Shown piece by piece: positions 10,848-22,412 of a stretch of 64,000 nucleotides of DNA. Each line of letters starts with the position of its first letter. Within the stretch, counting starts at the first letter, position 1. The notes under the pieces are model-generated. The model saw only the letters and a list, made by a program, of their open reading frames with translations, did not search any database and had not been told where the DNA came from. The position numbers were made by a program, and so were the translations under genes. The DNA comes from Galdieria sulphuraria. Taxonomy: Eukaryota; Rhodophyta; Bangiophyceae; Galdieriales; Galdieriaceae. The stretch is from NCBI RefSeq assembly GCF_000341285.1, contig NW_005178456.1, positions 124,001 to 188,000 of the forward strand, written 5' to 3'.

Positions 10848-12612
10848 TTAAGTAGTTCTTTCAATAACTACACAAGTTGCTCCACCACCACCATTACATA
10901 TCGCTGCAACTCCTATACTTCCACTGGTCTGCTGCAATACAGAAGTAAGTGTCACTAAGATACGAGCACCAGAAGCGCCAATGGGATGACCGAGTGAAAC
11001 TGCACCTCCATAAATGTTGACATGTTCCGGATTCAAATCTAAAAGCTTACAGTTTGCAACTGCAACGACAGAAAATGCCTCGTTGATTTCCCAAAAGTCA
11101 ACATCTTTTGTGGCAAGTTTTGCTCTTTCAAGAGCTATTTTTACGGCCTTGGATAACTTTTATATTCTTCAAAAAAGAGATGAATATATGAGATTTACCT
11201 TGGCAGGAGTGGTTGGAAAACGAATAGGAGCTTGTTCTCCATCTGCATAACTCATTATCTTTGCAACCGGCTTCAGGCCATATTCTCGAACTGCCTGACC
11301 ACTTGCTAGTACTAATGCAGCCGCTCCATCACTCAGCTTGCTCGAATTTCCAGCAGTGACAGTTCCATTTTGTTTCTTAAAGACTGTTTTCAATTCTCCT
11401 AGACGATCAACTTCTTTGAATCTTTTCACTTCTTCATCTGCATCAAAAACGGTGCCATCACTTAACGTTATAGGAACAATTTCATTTTTAAAGGAACCTA
11501 ACTGAGTGGCTTTTGCAGCTGAATGTAACAAAATCATGAATAAGATAAATGATTCGTGACAATGATACTAGGCAAACCTCTAGAATACGATTTTGTAGCA
11601 TAGTTATCTTGCTCCGCTCGTGATATTTGAAGTTCTTCAGCGCAGTGTTCACCACACATTCCTAAGTTGCTCTTAACAATTCAAAACTCGACATGAAAAA
11701 ATCTTTTCTACCCATATGAAAGTCTTCATAAGGATCCCATAATCCATCATGAATCATACCGTCAACTGCTTTGACATCTCCCATTCGAGCTCCAAAACGC
11801 TAAATATCTTCTTTGTCAGATTATACAAGATGAGTACAAACGACAATACCAATCTATCAATATAATAAGGACTTTTGGTCATACTTTCCATTCCTCCAAC
11901 GACTACAATGTTTGCTAGTCCCAACTGAATAGACTGAACGCCGAACACAGTTGATTTCAAACCAGACGAGCACACCTACAGTTCGTTAGGCTACTACTAT
12001 GCTCCAGAAACAAACGATTGACCAACCTTATTTACTGTAGTACAAGGTATTGTATCTGCTAGACCTGCTGCCATACATGCTTGTTTGGCTGGCTAAGAAA
12101 AACAAATTGACAGTAATAAAACAAATGAACAGTCTTTTACGTACTGCTTGTCCAACCCCAGCGGATAATACGTTACCAAAATATATCTCGTCAATCTTAC
12201 TCTATAAACAAGCAACCGAAAAGAGGCAATTAATAGCGAACAATCATCATACTGTATTTTTGCAACCAGTACCTTGTCTATTCCTGATACTTCCACTGCT
12301 CTTCGAATAGCCAAACCTCCTACCTCTCCTGTCAGATACAATCTAGGCTTTTCAACCAAAAACAATTTACCAAGTTGAGGAGCCGTATATTCTTTGAGAG
12401 CTCCACCATATGATCCTATTCATTCCAACCTTATAAAAGACAAGAGACCTTCCAACGACGGACGGTACAAACCTATAGCAGTTCGAGCAACAGAGACAAT
12501 ATATGCAGTTCTCTGAGATTCCGAGCTAGAACACCAATTTCGTTTCCACAAGGGCGTGATAGTAATTAAACCTTGTAGTATAAGGTAAGTTATAGAACAG
12601 AGCGTTAATCAT
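10848..12612 (-). CDS. Acetyl-CoA C-acetyltransferase (acetoacetyl-CoA thiolase)
   Basis: Biosynthetic thiolase that condenses two acetyl-CoA to acetoacetyl-CoA. It is built of many small exons. The start ATG is the complement of 12610-12612 and reads [14 protein letters not shown]; a 46-nt intron follows, then [18 protein letters not shown], another intron, [15 protein letters not shown], another intron and [13 protein letters not shown]. All catalytic groups are visible: the acylated Cys in VCSSGLKS, the active His in [16 protein letters not shown], and the second Cys in CNGGGGAT near the C-terminus. [11 protein letters not shown] is typical of acetyl-CoA acetyltransferases rather than 3-ketoacyl thiolases. 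The last residues (ERTT) are not a peroxisomal PTS1, so cytosol or mitochondrion is likelier. It converges with PEPC: the two stop codons are about 80 bp apart. Confidence 0.93.
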
Positions 12613-13589
12613 GTGTACCAACGTGAAAGAATGCGCAGACTACCACCGCTAGCGTTCATTCCGTAGAAATGAATCGGCCCTCAGTGAGGAGGAGAAGGGC
12701 CAAGTGAGCATAGTCTATTCCGTTTCTTGTTCTGATAGAATGAAATAGGAGACTCAAGTATTTCTTCTCGAATGTTCTGTTTCATTTTTATTTTCTATAT
12801 AAAGAATACTGAATTCTTTTCAAAGATGCTGATTGAACATATTAGATTAGAGTTTTCTCAAATAGAGGAGGAAAGATGATATGGTTATTTTTGTATATGG
12901 CATTTGTATGTAACGTTAATGGTCACTTATTCAATGGCTTTTAGCGTATGAGCCAAATGCCAGAGAAACTTTCACTGTGCTTGACTCATTCTACTTTATT
13001 TATGTAGTTTTCTGAGCACGCAGCAGTGGTACAAGAATACTTTTTCTTGGTTACAAAGGAACTCGTCGCCGCCGTGCTGAACAAGTTGCTCGTTGTCTAT
13101 CGGGGTGAGTGATATTTCTCTACTTACTGTCTGGTGCTTTTGGCTTTTTTTGAATACTTCAACGAGCGTATTTGGCTGGAAGACAAACTCTGTCCTTAGA
13201 AGACTTTTGATAAAGTATTCCTACTTGATTGTTTTCTACAACAAACTCTTTATTAAAGAACCTGTAGTAACCTCAACAAGGCACTTTGGAAAGCTTTTCT
13301 GTATGTAAGCCAACTTTCACATAGTTCACAGGCTATTCGGGAGAAAACTCGTCTTGGTTTTTAATAGGCGCATATCGTTCAACTCGAACAAGTAAAACTT
13401 TTGCAGTTATTGAATATTTTTCTGTAGATCATTTGATAAAGAGTCACAATGTTTTTCAAGCTTTCAAAATAGCCATGTGAAACTATGCTTTAAACACAGG
13501 ACATCCAGAGAAAAGAAACTCTATGGAGTTTAGTCGCTCCACTCTTACACTCATTCAAAACTCTTTTCATTTTCTGAATCGTTGGCTAA
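12613..13589. other. Intergenic, with a possible unrecognised small gene on the plus strand (about 12874-13310)
   Basis: Two stretches look coding. At 12874 MIWLFLYMAF resembles a signal peptide and is followed by a good donor (GTATGT) and an acceptor at the TTTTAG near 12944. Further on, ILFLGYKGTRRRRAEQVARC ends at a strong donor (GTGAGT) near 13105. I could not join them into one confident reading frame, and no family was recognised. The rest is the promoter of RPN11. Confidence 0.3.
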
Positions 13590-14674
<1,085 letters not shown>

Positions 14675-14772
14675 AGAAACACTGTGAAACTCCTTTGATT
14701 AGTGGAGCTTTCTAGTTTTCCTTTTTATTTTCAATTTCTGCGTAAATAAAACTATGTTGGATAATAGCAATA

Positions 14773-15146
14773 TTAAGGACTGTTTTCAGAGTCTTCTTGA
14801 TTGTTCCTAATCACGTTGTCCCCACATTCCAACACTCTTTTGCGCTTTTCTTCACAAAGAGTTGGTTCCTGTCTGTTTTCCTTGATACATCTTTCATATT
14901 GTCGAATTTCCAAAAAACAGCCCTCTCGCACCAAGTCCATGAACTGCATACTATTGTATGCAGACTGTAAATAAGTACTTCACAAAACAAAGGTTACACT
15001 CACTTTTCAGAAGTACACTTGGCAAATTCTGCTTTCTGGGGCCTACAAACTTCCTCCCAATTCTCTCTATTTTCTGCCACACAGTGTTGAAAGTTTCTAA
15101 ACTCAGTTCCACACTTTTCACTCACTGCGTTCAACGCTGCCTCCAT
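14773..15146 (-). CDS. CHCHD5: Mitochondrial four-CX9C protein, CHCHD5/Mix14 homologue
   Basis: Small intermembrane-space protein of the double twin-CX9C class, about 105 residues. Exon 1 (15004-15146) starts MEAALNAVSEKCG; a 53-nt intron (14951-15003) follows; exon 2 (14773-14950) ends NSP then TAA. There are exactly four CX9C motifs, at KCGTEFRNFQHC, VCRPQKAEFAKC, GCFLEIRQYERC and LCEEKRKRVLEC. Their spacing, the MEAAL start and the AKCTSEN join match human CHCHD5 (110 residues). Family knowledge: oxidative folding by Mia40/Erv1 and import without a presequence. The acceptor was chosen because it alone keeps the third and fourth motifs in frame; a nearby upstream AG would give a nonsense tail. 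Each exon is too short to stand out as a long open frame. Confidence 0.82.
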
Positions 15147-15338
15147 TGTAATATCGACCAAAAAGAATTCAAGTACGAAGTTATAATATTATTCTATTCC
15201 AGTAGTGTATATTATGATATCCAATGATTCTCTGCTTTACAAGTATTCTTCGACTGCTGCCAATAAAAAGAATGGAAGTGAAAAAGGAACTGGGAAAATT
15301 GGTTTAAGTGGTTCGCGTGAAAACTTACTTGACCAGTC

Positions 15339-16546
15339 ATGAGTCCCATGTTACGGCTTCATATCTTTTTAACCCAGGTAAAGTCAACAACATATGTTGC
15401 CAAGATTCCTTTACGTTGTATGGCTTCTATCTCTTCTTCTTCTTCTTCTTCTTCTTCTTCTTCTTCATCAGTACCTCCTGCCATATTTGCCAGAGGAAGT
15501 GGAGGACGCTCTTCGTTTAGTGGTGTCATAGCAACAGTCTTTGGAAGTACTGGTTTTCTTGGAAGATATGTCGTCAATCAACTTGGAAGAGTTGGATCAC
15601 AAGTTATTGCAACTTGGAGAGGAGATGAATTGGATGCTAGACACCTCAAGCCTATGGGAGACCTCGGTCAAATAATACCGTTTGAAATAGAACTAAGACA
15701 CCACGAGTCCTTAAGGAAATCAATGGAAAACTCCAACGTTGTGATCAACTTGTTGGGAAAAAACTATCCCACAAGATATTATTCTTTATATGACGTTCAT
15801 GTTACTGCGTCCAGAACGATAGCACAAATTGCCAAAGAAGTTGGCGTAGAACACTTTATTCATGTCTCTTCGATTGGCGCGGATAAGAACTCAAAATCAG
15901 AATTTCTGAGAACAAAGGCACTCGGAGAAGAAGCTGTGAGAGATATTTTTCCTTCGGCTACAATAATAAGACCCTGTGATATATTTGGGGACGAAGATAA
16001 CTTTATCAATCGAGCTTGCATAATAGTCAAAACATTTCCTTTCATTCCACTAGTAAATGAAGGTAGATGCAAAGTACAACCTGTTTGGTGTAATGATATT
16101 GCGATGGTCATAAGAAGAGCTTCTCAGGATCCTGAAATGTTTCTTGGGAAGACTTTTGAGCTTGGAGGTACAAAAGTCTATACTATAAGGGAGTTTTACG
16201 AATGGATTCTGAGAGAGACCAAGTTGCCAAATACATTTCAAGATTTACCACAGAGAGTGGCGGAGTTGATGTTATTCTTTGCTGAAAAGAGAATACCGAT
16301 CCTTAAGTAAGCTTATTTAGTTTCATGTTGTTGTTGTATTTTTCATGTTGGTTTAGTCCCGATCCCAAATATACTAGAGACCATCTTATTCGAGAGACTT
16401 CAGATATGATAGTTACATGTAAAAATGGGGAGCTTACTTTTGCCGATGTTGATACAGTTCCTCATGAGTTTGACAGTGATATTGCTAAAGAAGTAACGAA
16501 ACTTTATCGTCGTGCAGGTGATGCTTCCGAATTGTACTACCGATAA
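15339..16546 (+). CDS. NDUFA9: NDUFA9-type (39 kDa) subunit of mitochondrial complex I
   Basis: Accessory subunit of NADH:ubiquinone oxidoreductase with an atypical short-chain dehydrogenase fold that binds NADPH. Two exons; the intron at about 16309-16357 joins ILN to PDPKYTRDHL. The presequence carries a run of about 13 serines encoded by a TTC repeat. Then comes the Rossmann motif VFGSTGFLGRYVVNQLG, followed by NVVINLLGKNY, HFIHVSSIGAD, and FLRTKALGEEAVRDIFP, where Tyr of the SDR YxxxK is replaced, as usual for this subunit. IIRPCDIFGDEDNF and GKTFELGG are typical of NDUFA9. Length (about 375) is normal. Two ATGs, 15339 and the one in CMASISSS, could start it; the first gives a better mitochondrial presequence. 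Confidence 0.92.
15431..15467 (+). repeat. TTC/TCT microsatellite encoding a serine run
   Basis: About twelve TTC units lie inside the NDUFA9 presequence. The repeat is read as serine codons (TCT) in the coding frame, so length changes of whole units would be silent for the frame. Confidence 0.9.
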
Positions 16547-16945
16547 TGGTAAAGGGTTTCGAATGATTCTTTGGCAAGTTTCATAGCATGCTTATAACGT
16601 AATCAATGTGCATTTTAAAATCTTTTCAATAAAATGGTATCACTTGCTGTTTCAAAGTTAGTTGGAGAAATGGAAACCATTTCCAACGAATTACGAGGAA
16701 AAATGTTGAATTTGCCACGTCATGGATTGAATCTGAGACGTGTCGTGAATCAAGTTGGGTATTGAATCCAGTGGACGAGTGGTCCATCTCAAAGAGAGAA
16801 TAAGAGAAAAACGTGTTTTGTCGATTTCTCAACAAAGTTGTGGACTCCAACAGATGCCAACTGTTTACCACTTGTTCAGACTTCATTGGCCAAAAAAATT
16901 CTCTGAACCTATAAAAAGAAAACAAACAATCCCATCTCTTGCAGG
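16547..16945. other. Intergenic: 3' flank of NDUFA9 and promoter of the CAP gene
   Basis: No gene or RNA recognised. Open frames on both strands here lack domains and splice support. Confidence 0.5.
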
Positions 16946-17767
16946 ATGACTGCTTTGGAACTATTTCACAGAATGAAGAAAACATTTACAGTTGTCAAAG
17001 GATTGTTCCTTGTCTGGTGTATATCTACAGTTATCTCTACATGTATAGCTCAAGAACCTCCTGAACTTCAAGGTATCACTGCAAGACACAATTATTTCAG
17101 ACATATTTTCCAAGCACCTTCTATTGAATGGGATGATTCAGTAGCAAGTGCTGCTCAAACCTTCACCGACTCTGCTGCAGTTCTTGCTGCATGTCCTGGA
17201 CAGGGTGGCACGTTCCAACATAATACAGATGGAGGAAAATACGGTCAAAATTTCGCTGGCTCTAGCTTTACCTATCCCAATCAAACGATTGGTGAAACAG
17301 CAGTTGACTTGTGGATGTTGGAAGAGAAGCAATACAATTTCCAAGACCCTGGTTTCTCCGATAGCACGGGTCACTTTACTCAAGTGGTCTGGATTGCATC
17401 CACAAAACTAGGATGTGGTTACCGGAAATGTCCTACTTATAATGGCTTAACTCTGCAGTTTGTGATATGCAATTACTTACCTCCTGGAAATGTCATCGGA
17501 GAATTCGCTCAAAATGTAAAGCCGCCAATCACAAACAACATTGACTTTACTTCTTTACCTTCAGCAACAGTATCCCCAGTTACTACTTCTACAGTTAGCC
17601 CATCTACAACACCATCAACAACTCCAACTATCCCAACAGTGTCTCCTACTGCTGTTCCTTCTACAACTGCAGTTCCTTCCACAACTACAGTTCCTGTTTC
17701 GACTATTGTTCCATTTACTTCAGGGCCAACTTTGTCAAGATGCAACTGTACATGTGAGATATCTTAA
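16946..17767 (+). CDS. Secreted CAP-domain (SCP/PR-1-like) protein with a Thr/Ser/Pro stalk
   Basis: Extracellular CAP-superfamily protein; biochemical role unknown, homologues bind sterols or act in cell-wall and defence contexts. The ATG at 16946 (MTALELF) or 16973 (MKKTFTVVKGLFLVW) opens a signal peptide ending near STCIAQ. The CAP core shows HNYFRHIF, SIEWDDSVASAAQ, YGQNFAG, then GHFTQVVWIASTKLGCGYRKC and FVICNYLPPGN, all standard CAP signatures with their disulphide cysteines. Residues after about 200 are a stalk of Thr, Ser, Pro and Val repeats, likely O-glycosylated, ending in a short Cys cluster (CNCTCEIS). No GPI signal is obvious. It is intronless, unlike most neighbours. Confidence 0.9.
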   Translation: MTALELFHRMKKTFTVVKGLFLVWCISTVISTCIAQEPPELQGITARHNYFRHIFQAPSIEWDDSVASAAQTFTDSAAVLAACPGQGGTFQHNTDGGKYGQNFAGSSFTYPNQTIGETAVDLWMLEEKQYNFQDPGFSDSTGHFTQVVWIASTKLGCGYRKCPTYNGLTLQFVICNYLPPGNVIGEFAQNVKPPITNNIDFTSLPSATVSPVTTSTVSPSTTPSTTPTIPTVSPTAVPSTTAVPSTTTVPVSTIVPFTSGPTLSRCNCTCEIS

Positions 17768-17969
17768 ATTGGAAACTTCTGAGTATATTCTTCTTCTGTT
17801 TTGCATTTCTTTGATTAAACTGAGTATTTTGAGTTTTACAATTTTTAGATATTCATGTTGCTTGTCAAATGAATATGATTCTATTGCATTGAAAACAATG
17901 CGGTCTCTTGAAAAACAACGAACTAGTTTTATTTTGTTACAAACCTAAACACAGCCAAAAAGTTTCTCT

Positions 17970-18039
17970 ACGAGTGCCGGGAATCGAACCCGGGGCCGTA
18001 GCGTGGGAAGCTACGATGTTACCACTACACCACACCCGT
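17970..18039 (-). tRNA. trnG(CCC): tRNA-Gly, anticodon CCC
   Basis: A 70-nt cloverleaf folds on the minus strand. The acceptor pairs ACGGGTG with CACTCGT (one G-U), the D arm contains GTGTAGTGGTAACAT (A box), the anticodon stem GTAGC/GCTAC holds loop TTCCCAC (anticodon CCC), and the T arm CCGGG-TTCGATT-CCCGG is the B box. A T-run follows the 3' end on the transcribed strand, a Pol III terminator. There is no intron and no encoded CCA, as usual for nuclear tRNAs. Confidence 0.95.
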
Positions 18040-18291
18040 CCACGACACTGCGGGGTCTTAACATTATTTTACCTAGTTACCAGCAAAGAGCATTACGACC
18101 TATCCTTTCTTTCATGTTATCTATTTTAGATTGTGCTATATAAAATATTTCCTCTCAATATCGTTGAATACAATCTAATTGTGACAAAAATTGCTACTAA
18201 AGAGACACGGAGTGTCCAATTTGTCTATGGGAAGCGCGCAGATGTTCCTATCTACAAGAGTGAAACTGCTGTCCTCAAGGGACAAGTCATT

Positions 18292-19383
18292 ATGGGTGTG
18301 AAAAAGTTGGTGTCAGGTGGCTATGACCATACTGTTAGACTATGGGACCCTTCTACTGGTGTCAATGAGAGAACTTTCGAGTTTAATGACTCCCAGGTTA
18401 ACCGTTTAAGGTTTTCAAAGGATGGAAGGCTCCTGGCAGTTTGTGGAAACCCTAGGGTCGCGTTTTTCGATCTCAGATCAGACGCAGAAGCTCCCGTGCA
18501 TACGCTAGACTTGCACAGAAGCAATGTAACGGATCTTGTATTCCGAGATGCTGGTCCTCACGCTGTGACTTGCTCTGAAGATTGTTTCGTGTACTCGTGG
18601 GATTTGAGGGTCTCCAACCCTGTGGCAAGTTTGAAGAATGATTCGGGTGTAACAAGTGTTGGATATGGTAGGAATACTGGTCAAGTTGCCACAACAGACT
18701 ATGGGCGTTTCATGAAGATATGGGATATTGAACAACAGAAGGTCGTTGGGAAGATGAGCACCGTCACTGATAATGCTATGTTTCTGAATCTTAGTTACTG
18801 TTCTAAGACTGGACTGATGTGTACAACAGGCTCCGCAGGTTATGCGTATATATGTCGAATTACTGGGGCATTTACTCCTGGAGACGATATTAACAAATCA
18901 AGTGTTGTGACGAATGAAGGTGCAAAACTCGATAAGGCGAAACTAGATTTGAAGTATTCAAATGGGTTACGAAGAAAGAAACGGCATCAATGGGAAAAAC
19001 ATTTGTATAATGTTCCTGAAGAAGCTCGAGGTTACTTTGAGAAGGTTGCAAAGTTTAAGTGCTCCAATCGTTATGTTCTTCGTTGTTGTTTTAGTGATGA
19101 TGGTCTTCTTGTTGCTACAGTTGCGGATAATGGTATGTTAGAGATATGGGGAGACGAAAACAATCCAGACGTGTATACAGAAGACCGTTGGTACGTTAAT
19201 AGGCAGATTGGAAGACACCAAAAGTGGGCATGGGATTGCCGTTTCACGAAAGACGCAAAACATATTTTTTCATGTTCTTCAGATAAGAGAATTTGTTTAT
19301 GGGATGCGAACAACGGAGACATATTGAGAGAATATAAAGGTCACCAAAAGGCGGTAACAAGCATTGATGTTTTCTCAACATGA
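18292..19383 (+). CDS. LST8: LST8 WD40 subunit of TOR kinase complexes
   Basis: Seven-bladed WD40 protein that binds and stabilises the TOR kinase domain in TORC1/TORC2. The frame is open from 18133 but that first codon is GTG; the ATG at 18292 gives MGVKKLVSGGYDHTVRLWD, exactly where LST8 proteins begin. SQVNRLRFSKDGRLLAVCG, HRSNVTDLVF, CSEDCFVYSWDLR, YVLRCCFSDDGLLVATVAD and HQKWAWDCRFTKDAKHIFS line up blade by blade with LST8. Length is 363 residues against about 310 usual. The excess is mostly a basic insertion of about 60 residues before the YVLRCCF blade, containing LRRKKRHQWEKH. It is a single exon, preceded by the tRNA on the other strand. Confidence 0.85.
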   Translation: MGVKKLVSGGYDHTVRLWDPSTGVNERTFEFNDSQVNRLRFSKDGRLLAVCGNPRVAFFDLRSDAEAPVHTLDLHRSNVTDLVFRDAGPHAVTCSEDCFVYSWDLRVSNPVASLKNDSGVTSVGYGRNTGQVATTDYGRFMKIWDIEQQKVVGKMSTVTDNAMFLNLSYCSKTGLMCTTGSAGYAYICRITGAFTPGDDINKSSVVTNEGAKLDKAKLDLKYSNGLRRKKRHQWEKHLYNVPEEARGYFEKVAKFKCSNRYVLRCCFSDDGLLVATVADNGMLEIWGDENNPDVYTEDRWYVNRQIGRHQKWAWDCRFTKDAKHIFSCSSDKRICLWDANNGDILREYKGHQKAVTSIDVFST

Positions 19384-19574
19384 TACCTCTTAACAATGAA
19401 ACAAAGTAGCATCGGATATTTTATTCTGAATGAATTTCTTTATTTGATAATTTTCATATAATAAATTGTTTTTTCACATGAGCCCATTGGTTGTGGATTA
19501 GAGTTTCCATAGTTCTGCAAATCCAAATCCCTCAAAGTTGCTGTCAATTGACTCTGTAGTGTTCGTGTCCAAAA

Positions 19575-20623
19575 ATGCAGCCTTTGTACAAAAATTCTGC
19601 CTATGAAGCTCAAGCCAAACAGTTGTCGAAACAACAGCAACTTCAACGAAATCAACAGAGGAATAGCGCTCAATTCGAAGCGTTGCCAGACAAACAGAGA
19701 GAAGGTGGTATGGAGAAGCGTTACTCTGGAGGTGACATAAAGAGAACGGAAACTCAAGAACAGTCGAAGCTTTACCATGAAAAACTTCTAGCTGAGAAGA
19801 ACAGTGACGTTGGATCAACTATTAGTTTTGAAGAAGAGGAAGAACTCAATGAAGAGGACATTCATCTGATGGAAGTAGGGATTTTTGTGACCTTTTTTTA
19901 CGATATACTCATCGGTTGCACCTTAGGATGCCTCCGACCGCACATTATTTCAAGCTCTAGGAGATTTGTTTTGCATCATAAAGGAAACAGAACACTTGGA
20001 AAGAGCTTGGAGAAACGCAAGCATCAAGGCAGATGACTATACTCGGGAATGTACGAGTCTTATCAACCGCTACAAGACAACTTGCAGTTCACTCAAAGGA
20101 CGGCTTTCGAATCCCAATCAGTACGTTTATTGAAAATTCGTTTTGGTCCTTATCTCTCGATAGTTTCATAGAGGATTACGAGATAGAAGCTCCTGCCGCG
20201 AGGCAGATCGCGCTGATTCAAGCCGGAGTACCGGCAAAAGTAGAACACAGGGAACGTTTTGGTAACCAATCAGATATTCTTTATGTAACGAGAGCTACTA
20301 GAACTTTTATTACAGCACGAAATGTCCTTGAAATGAAGCTTTTATCGAAGGATGAGATATATCCATATATTTCCGAACTCATTGAGTAGGTTGCCACAAT
20401 AATATTTGTGATCCTCATACTGATTCTATTCCGTAGTGCACTCGATAAGGTGGAAAGACTACGAAGTGGATTCGAGGGAAAGGGAAGATTGAAGGAATGG
20501 CTAAGGATTCTGGGCCGCATGAAAGCAAGTGATTCGTTGTCAACTGAAGAAGCGAGGCAACTTGCGTTTGATCTGGAATCAGCATTTACAGAATTTGAGA
20601 GAATTTTAGAAGCACATTCTTAA
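19575..20623 (+). CDS. VPS28: ESCRT-I subunit VPS28
   Basis: Component of ESCRT-I for sorting ubiquitinated membrane proteins into multivesicular bodies. At least four exons are needed. The ATG at 19575 opens an unusual Gln/Lys-rich N-terminus of about 95 residues. After the donor at LMEgt the next exon gives LFQALGDLFCIIKETEHLER, then WRNASIKADDYTRECTSLIN, the VPS28 core. EDYEIEAPAARQIALIQAGVPAKVEH continues the core. The last exon, from DALDKVERLRSGFEGK to LEAHS, is the C-terminal four-helix domain that binds ESCRT-II. The N-terminal extension is longer than in human VPS28 (221 residues). Confidence 0.9.
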
Positions 20624-21292
20624 TATTCAAACAAAAAATGGAGACGGATAAATTTGGATATATGAGAACAGAGTTCTTTTGTAGAAAGTCATTTTTCGTT
20701 TATATATAACTATAAATACTTGTCTAGTTCTGCCTTGTAATATGTGTGTGTGTGTGTGTGTGCGCGCGCGTTGCATGAGTTGCTGCTTTGAAATAGTTTG
20801 CCAAGCTGTACTTATGAAAGGGTTATAAAACACACTTGACGATATTGCTTTCCAAAAAACAGACGAATTGCCAATATCTCCTGTAGGATATTTTCAACTA
20901 CATCTCTATATGACAATATTTCACATGCGGCTGTGTCACAAGTCATAGTTTGAATGAAACAACGTGATATAGGCAAGTGTGACTATAGAACTAGCACGAG
21001 TTCGAAGCCGCATTTTGTTAGGGTTGAATACAATCTTCCAACCAATCAGAAAGGAAGCAATTGAATGGAAAAAAGACCATATTTAAGAAAAATGGCGTTC
21101 TTTCTTTTGTGCATATTTGAAGTGAGATTTGTATAGACTCGAAAATCAATGAAAAGAAGAATTCATTCTCAGAAAGCAACTATGTAGCGAAAAGAACAGA
21201 AAACGAACAATCCAAAAGTTTCTCGCTCTCAACATAATACCACAAAAGACACTGGCTAAACAAGTAATTTGCTTAAATTAACCAGTTGAACC
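20624..21292. other. Convergent intergenic region between VPS28 and EB1
   Basis: No gene recognised. It contains a dinucleotide repeat at 20743-20770 and AT-rich sequence. Confidence 0.5.
20743..20770 (+). repeat. Compound dinucleotide repeat (TG)10(CG)4
   Basis: Ten TG units are followed at once by four CG units, an alternating purine-pyrimidine tract of the kind able to adopt Z-DNA. Confidence 0.9.
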
Positions 21293-22240
21293 TCATAGAG
21301 CATCACTGAGAAATTCAATAGGCTCTTCTGAGGGAACTTCAAGATCTTCTGGGTTGATAAAATCTTCTTCAGTAGCATACAAAACTTGTTGGAATGCCTT
21401 TGCAACATCTGAATGACTCTCCTCAAATTGCTGACAAAGAATTTCGATATCGCGAAGCTTGTTGAAATAAAAGTCTCTTTCCTTTTCTAGGATATCAGCA
21501 GTCAATCTCAGTTCTTCAAGTTCCTGAGATAGCCTCTCCACCTCTGCCCTAGCGACTCCCGTATCTTCAACATGGACGCCATTCTTTTGCTCTCCATTTT
21601 TGGCAGTGCCGGAAACTTTGGAACGAATTGGGCCTTGTTTATTCTCCATGGATGATGTTTGTTTCTTCTCAGAGGCAGCATTTTCTTTAGTTGTTGATAT
21701 TTGCTTTTTCTTCGAGACAGTAGCCGGCTCTTGACTATCAGATGAAGCGGATTTTGCTCTTTGACGTCCACCTCTAGCTGCGTTGTAGATTTCAATAGCT
21801 CGATTTCTCCTTCCGACGGCATCATATTCAGAACCGTCATAGTGACGATCGAAATAACATTTCACCCATTGAGTGAATTCCAAGTTGTCCTGATATTTTG
21901 CTTTCACAAGCTTATCTACATCTATACGTTTCTCAATATTGCATCTATCGAAAGCAGTCTGCAATATTTTATAGTTTTGGATAAATTCGTAGTCCATTTT
22001 GGCGCCAAAGTTGACTTTCTGCAAAGGTACTTTTCCCGGAAATAAGGCATCAAAAACCTGACAGTGTGCACAACCACTTGCAAATTCTTCAATTTTTGTA
22101 TAGTTTAGACTCAAAAAATTATTTATCCAAGATAAGAGCTCTGCTCTTCCTACAAAGTAGGCACCTTCCATCATTCCTGCTTCATTTTAGTAGAAAGTTG
22201 TAAAGGCGACAGAAATTTGCATACCTATAGACTCCGACAT
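21293..22240 (-). CDS. EB1: Microtubule plus-end-binding protein EB1 (MAPRE/Bim1 family)
   Basis: Tracks growing microtubule plus ends and recruits partners. Exon 1 is only 16 nt (22225-22240, MSESI plus one base). A 48-nt intron (22177-22224) follows; exon 2 (21293-22176) carries the rest, about 299 residues in all. The calponin-homology domain is clear: RAELLSWINNFLSLNYTKIE, CQVFDALFPGKVPLQKVNF, QNYKILQTAFDRC, DKLVKAKYQDNLEFTQW. A Ser/Lys/Gln-rich linker then leads to a coiled coil (VERLSQELEELRL) and the EB homology domain (ERDFYFNKLRDIEILCQQ). The usual C-terminal EEY/F tail that binds CAP-Gly proteins is absent; this one ends EFLSDAL. Divergent from fatty acid 2-hydroxylase with about 170 bp between the start codons. 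Confidence 0.94.
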
Positions 22241-22412
22241 TTCACTTATCTCTATAAACAATACGATATATATGCGTGTATAAAGAAAGGTTGACAGACT
22301 CCACCAAAAGAAACTGAAAATAAGTCTTGCGTGTAACACGCTTTGCTGTCTTTTTGAATTTTCTGAAATTGGACAAATTTCCCACACGAAATTATCGTTT
22401 GTGTGTGAAAAA

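Noticed and set aside
18133-18291. N-terminal extension of LST8
   Set aside because: It opens with GTG, contains no ATG, and LST8 proteins start at the MGVKKLVSGGYD position.
19440-19818. Two minus-strand frames opposite the VPS28 5' exon
   Set aside because: They are mirror frames of the Gln-rich VPS28 N-terminus without domains or splice support.
20743-20770. TG/CG tract as a telomere or transposon end
   Set aside because: It is a simple compound microsatellite without flanking inverted repeats or target duplication.
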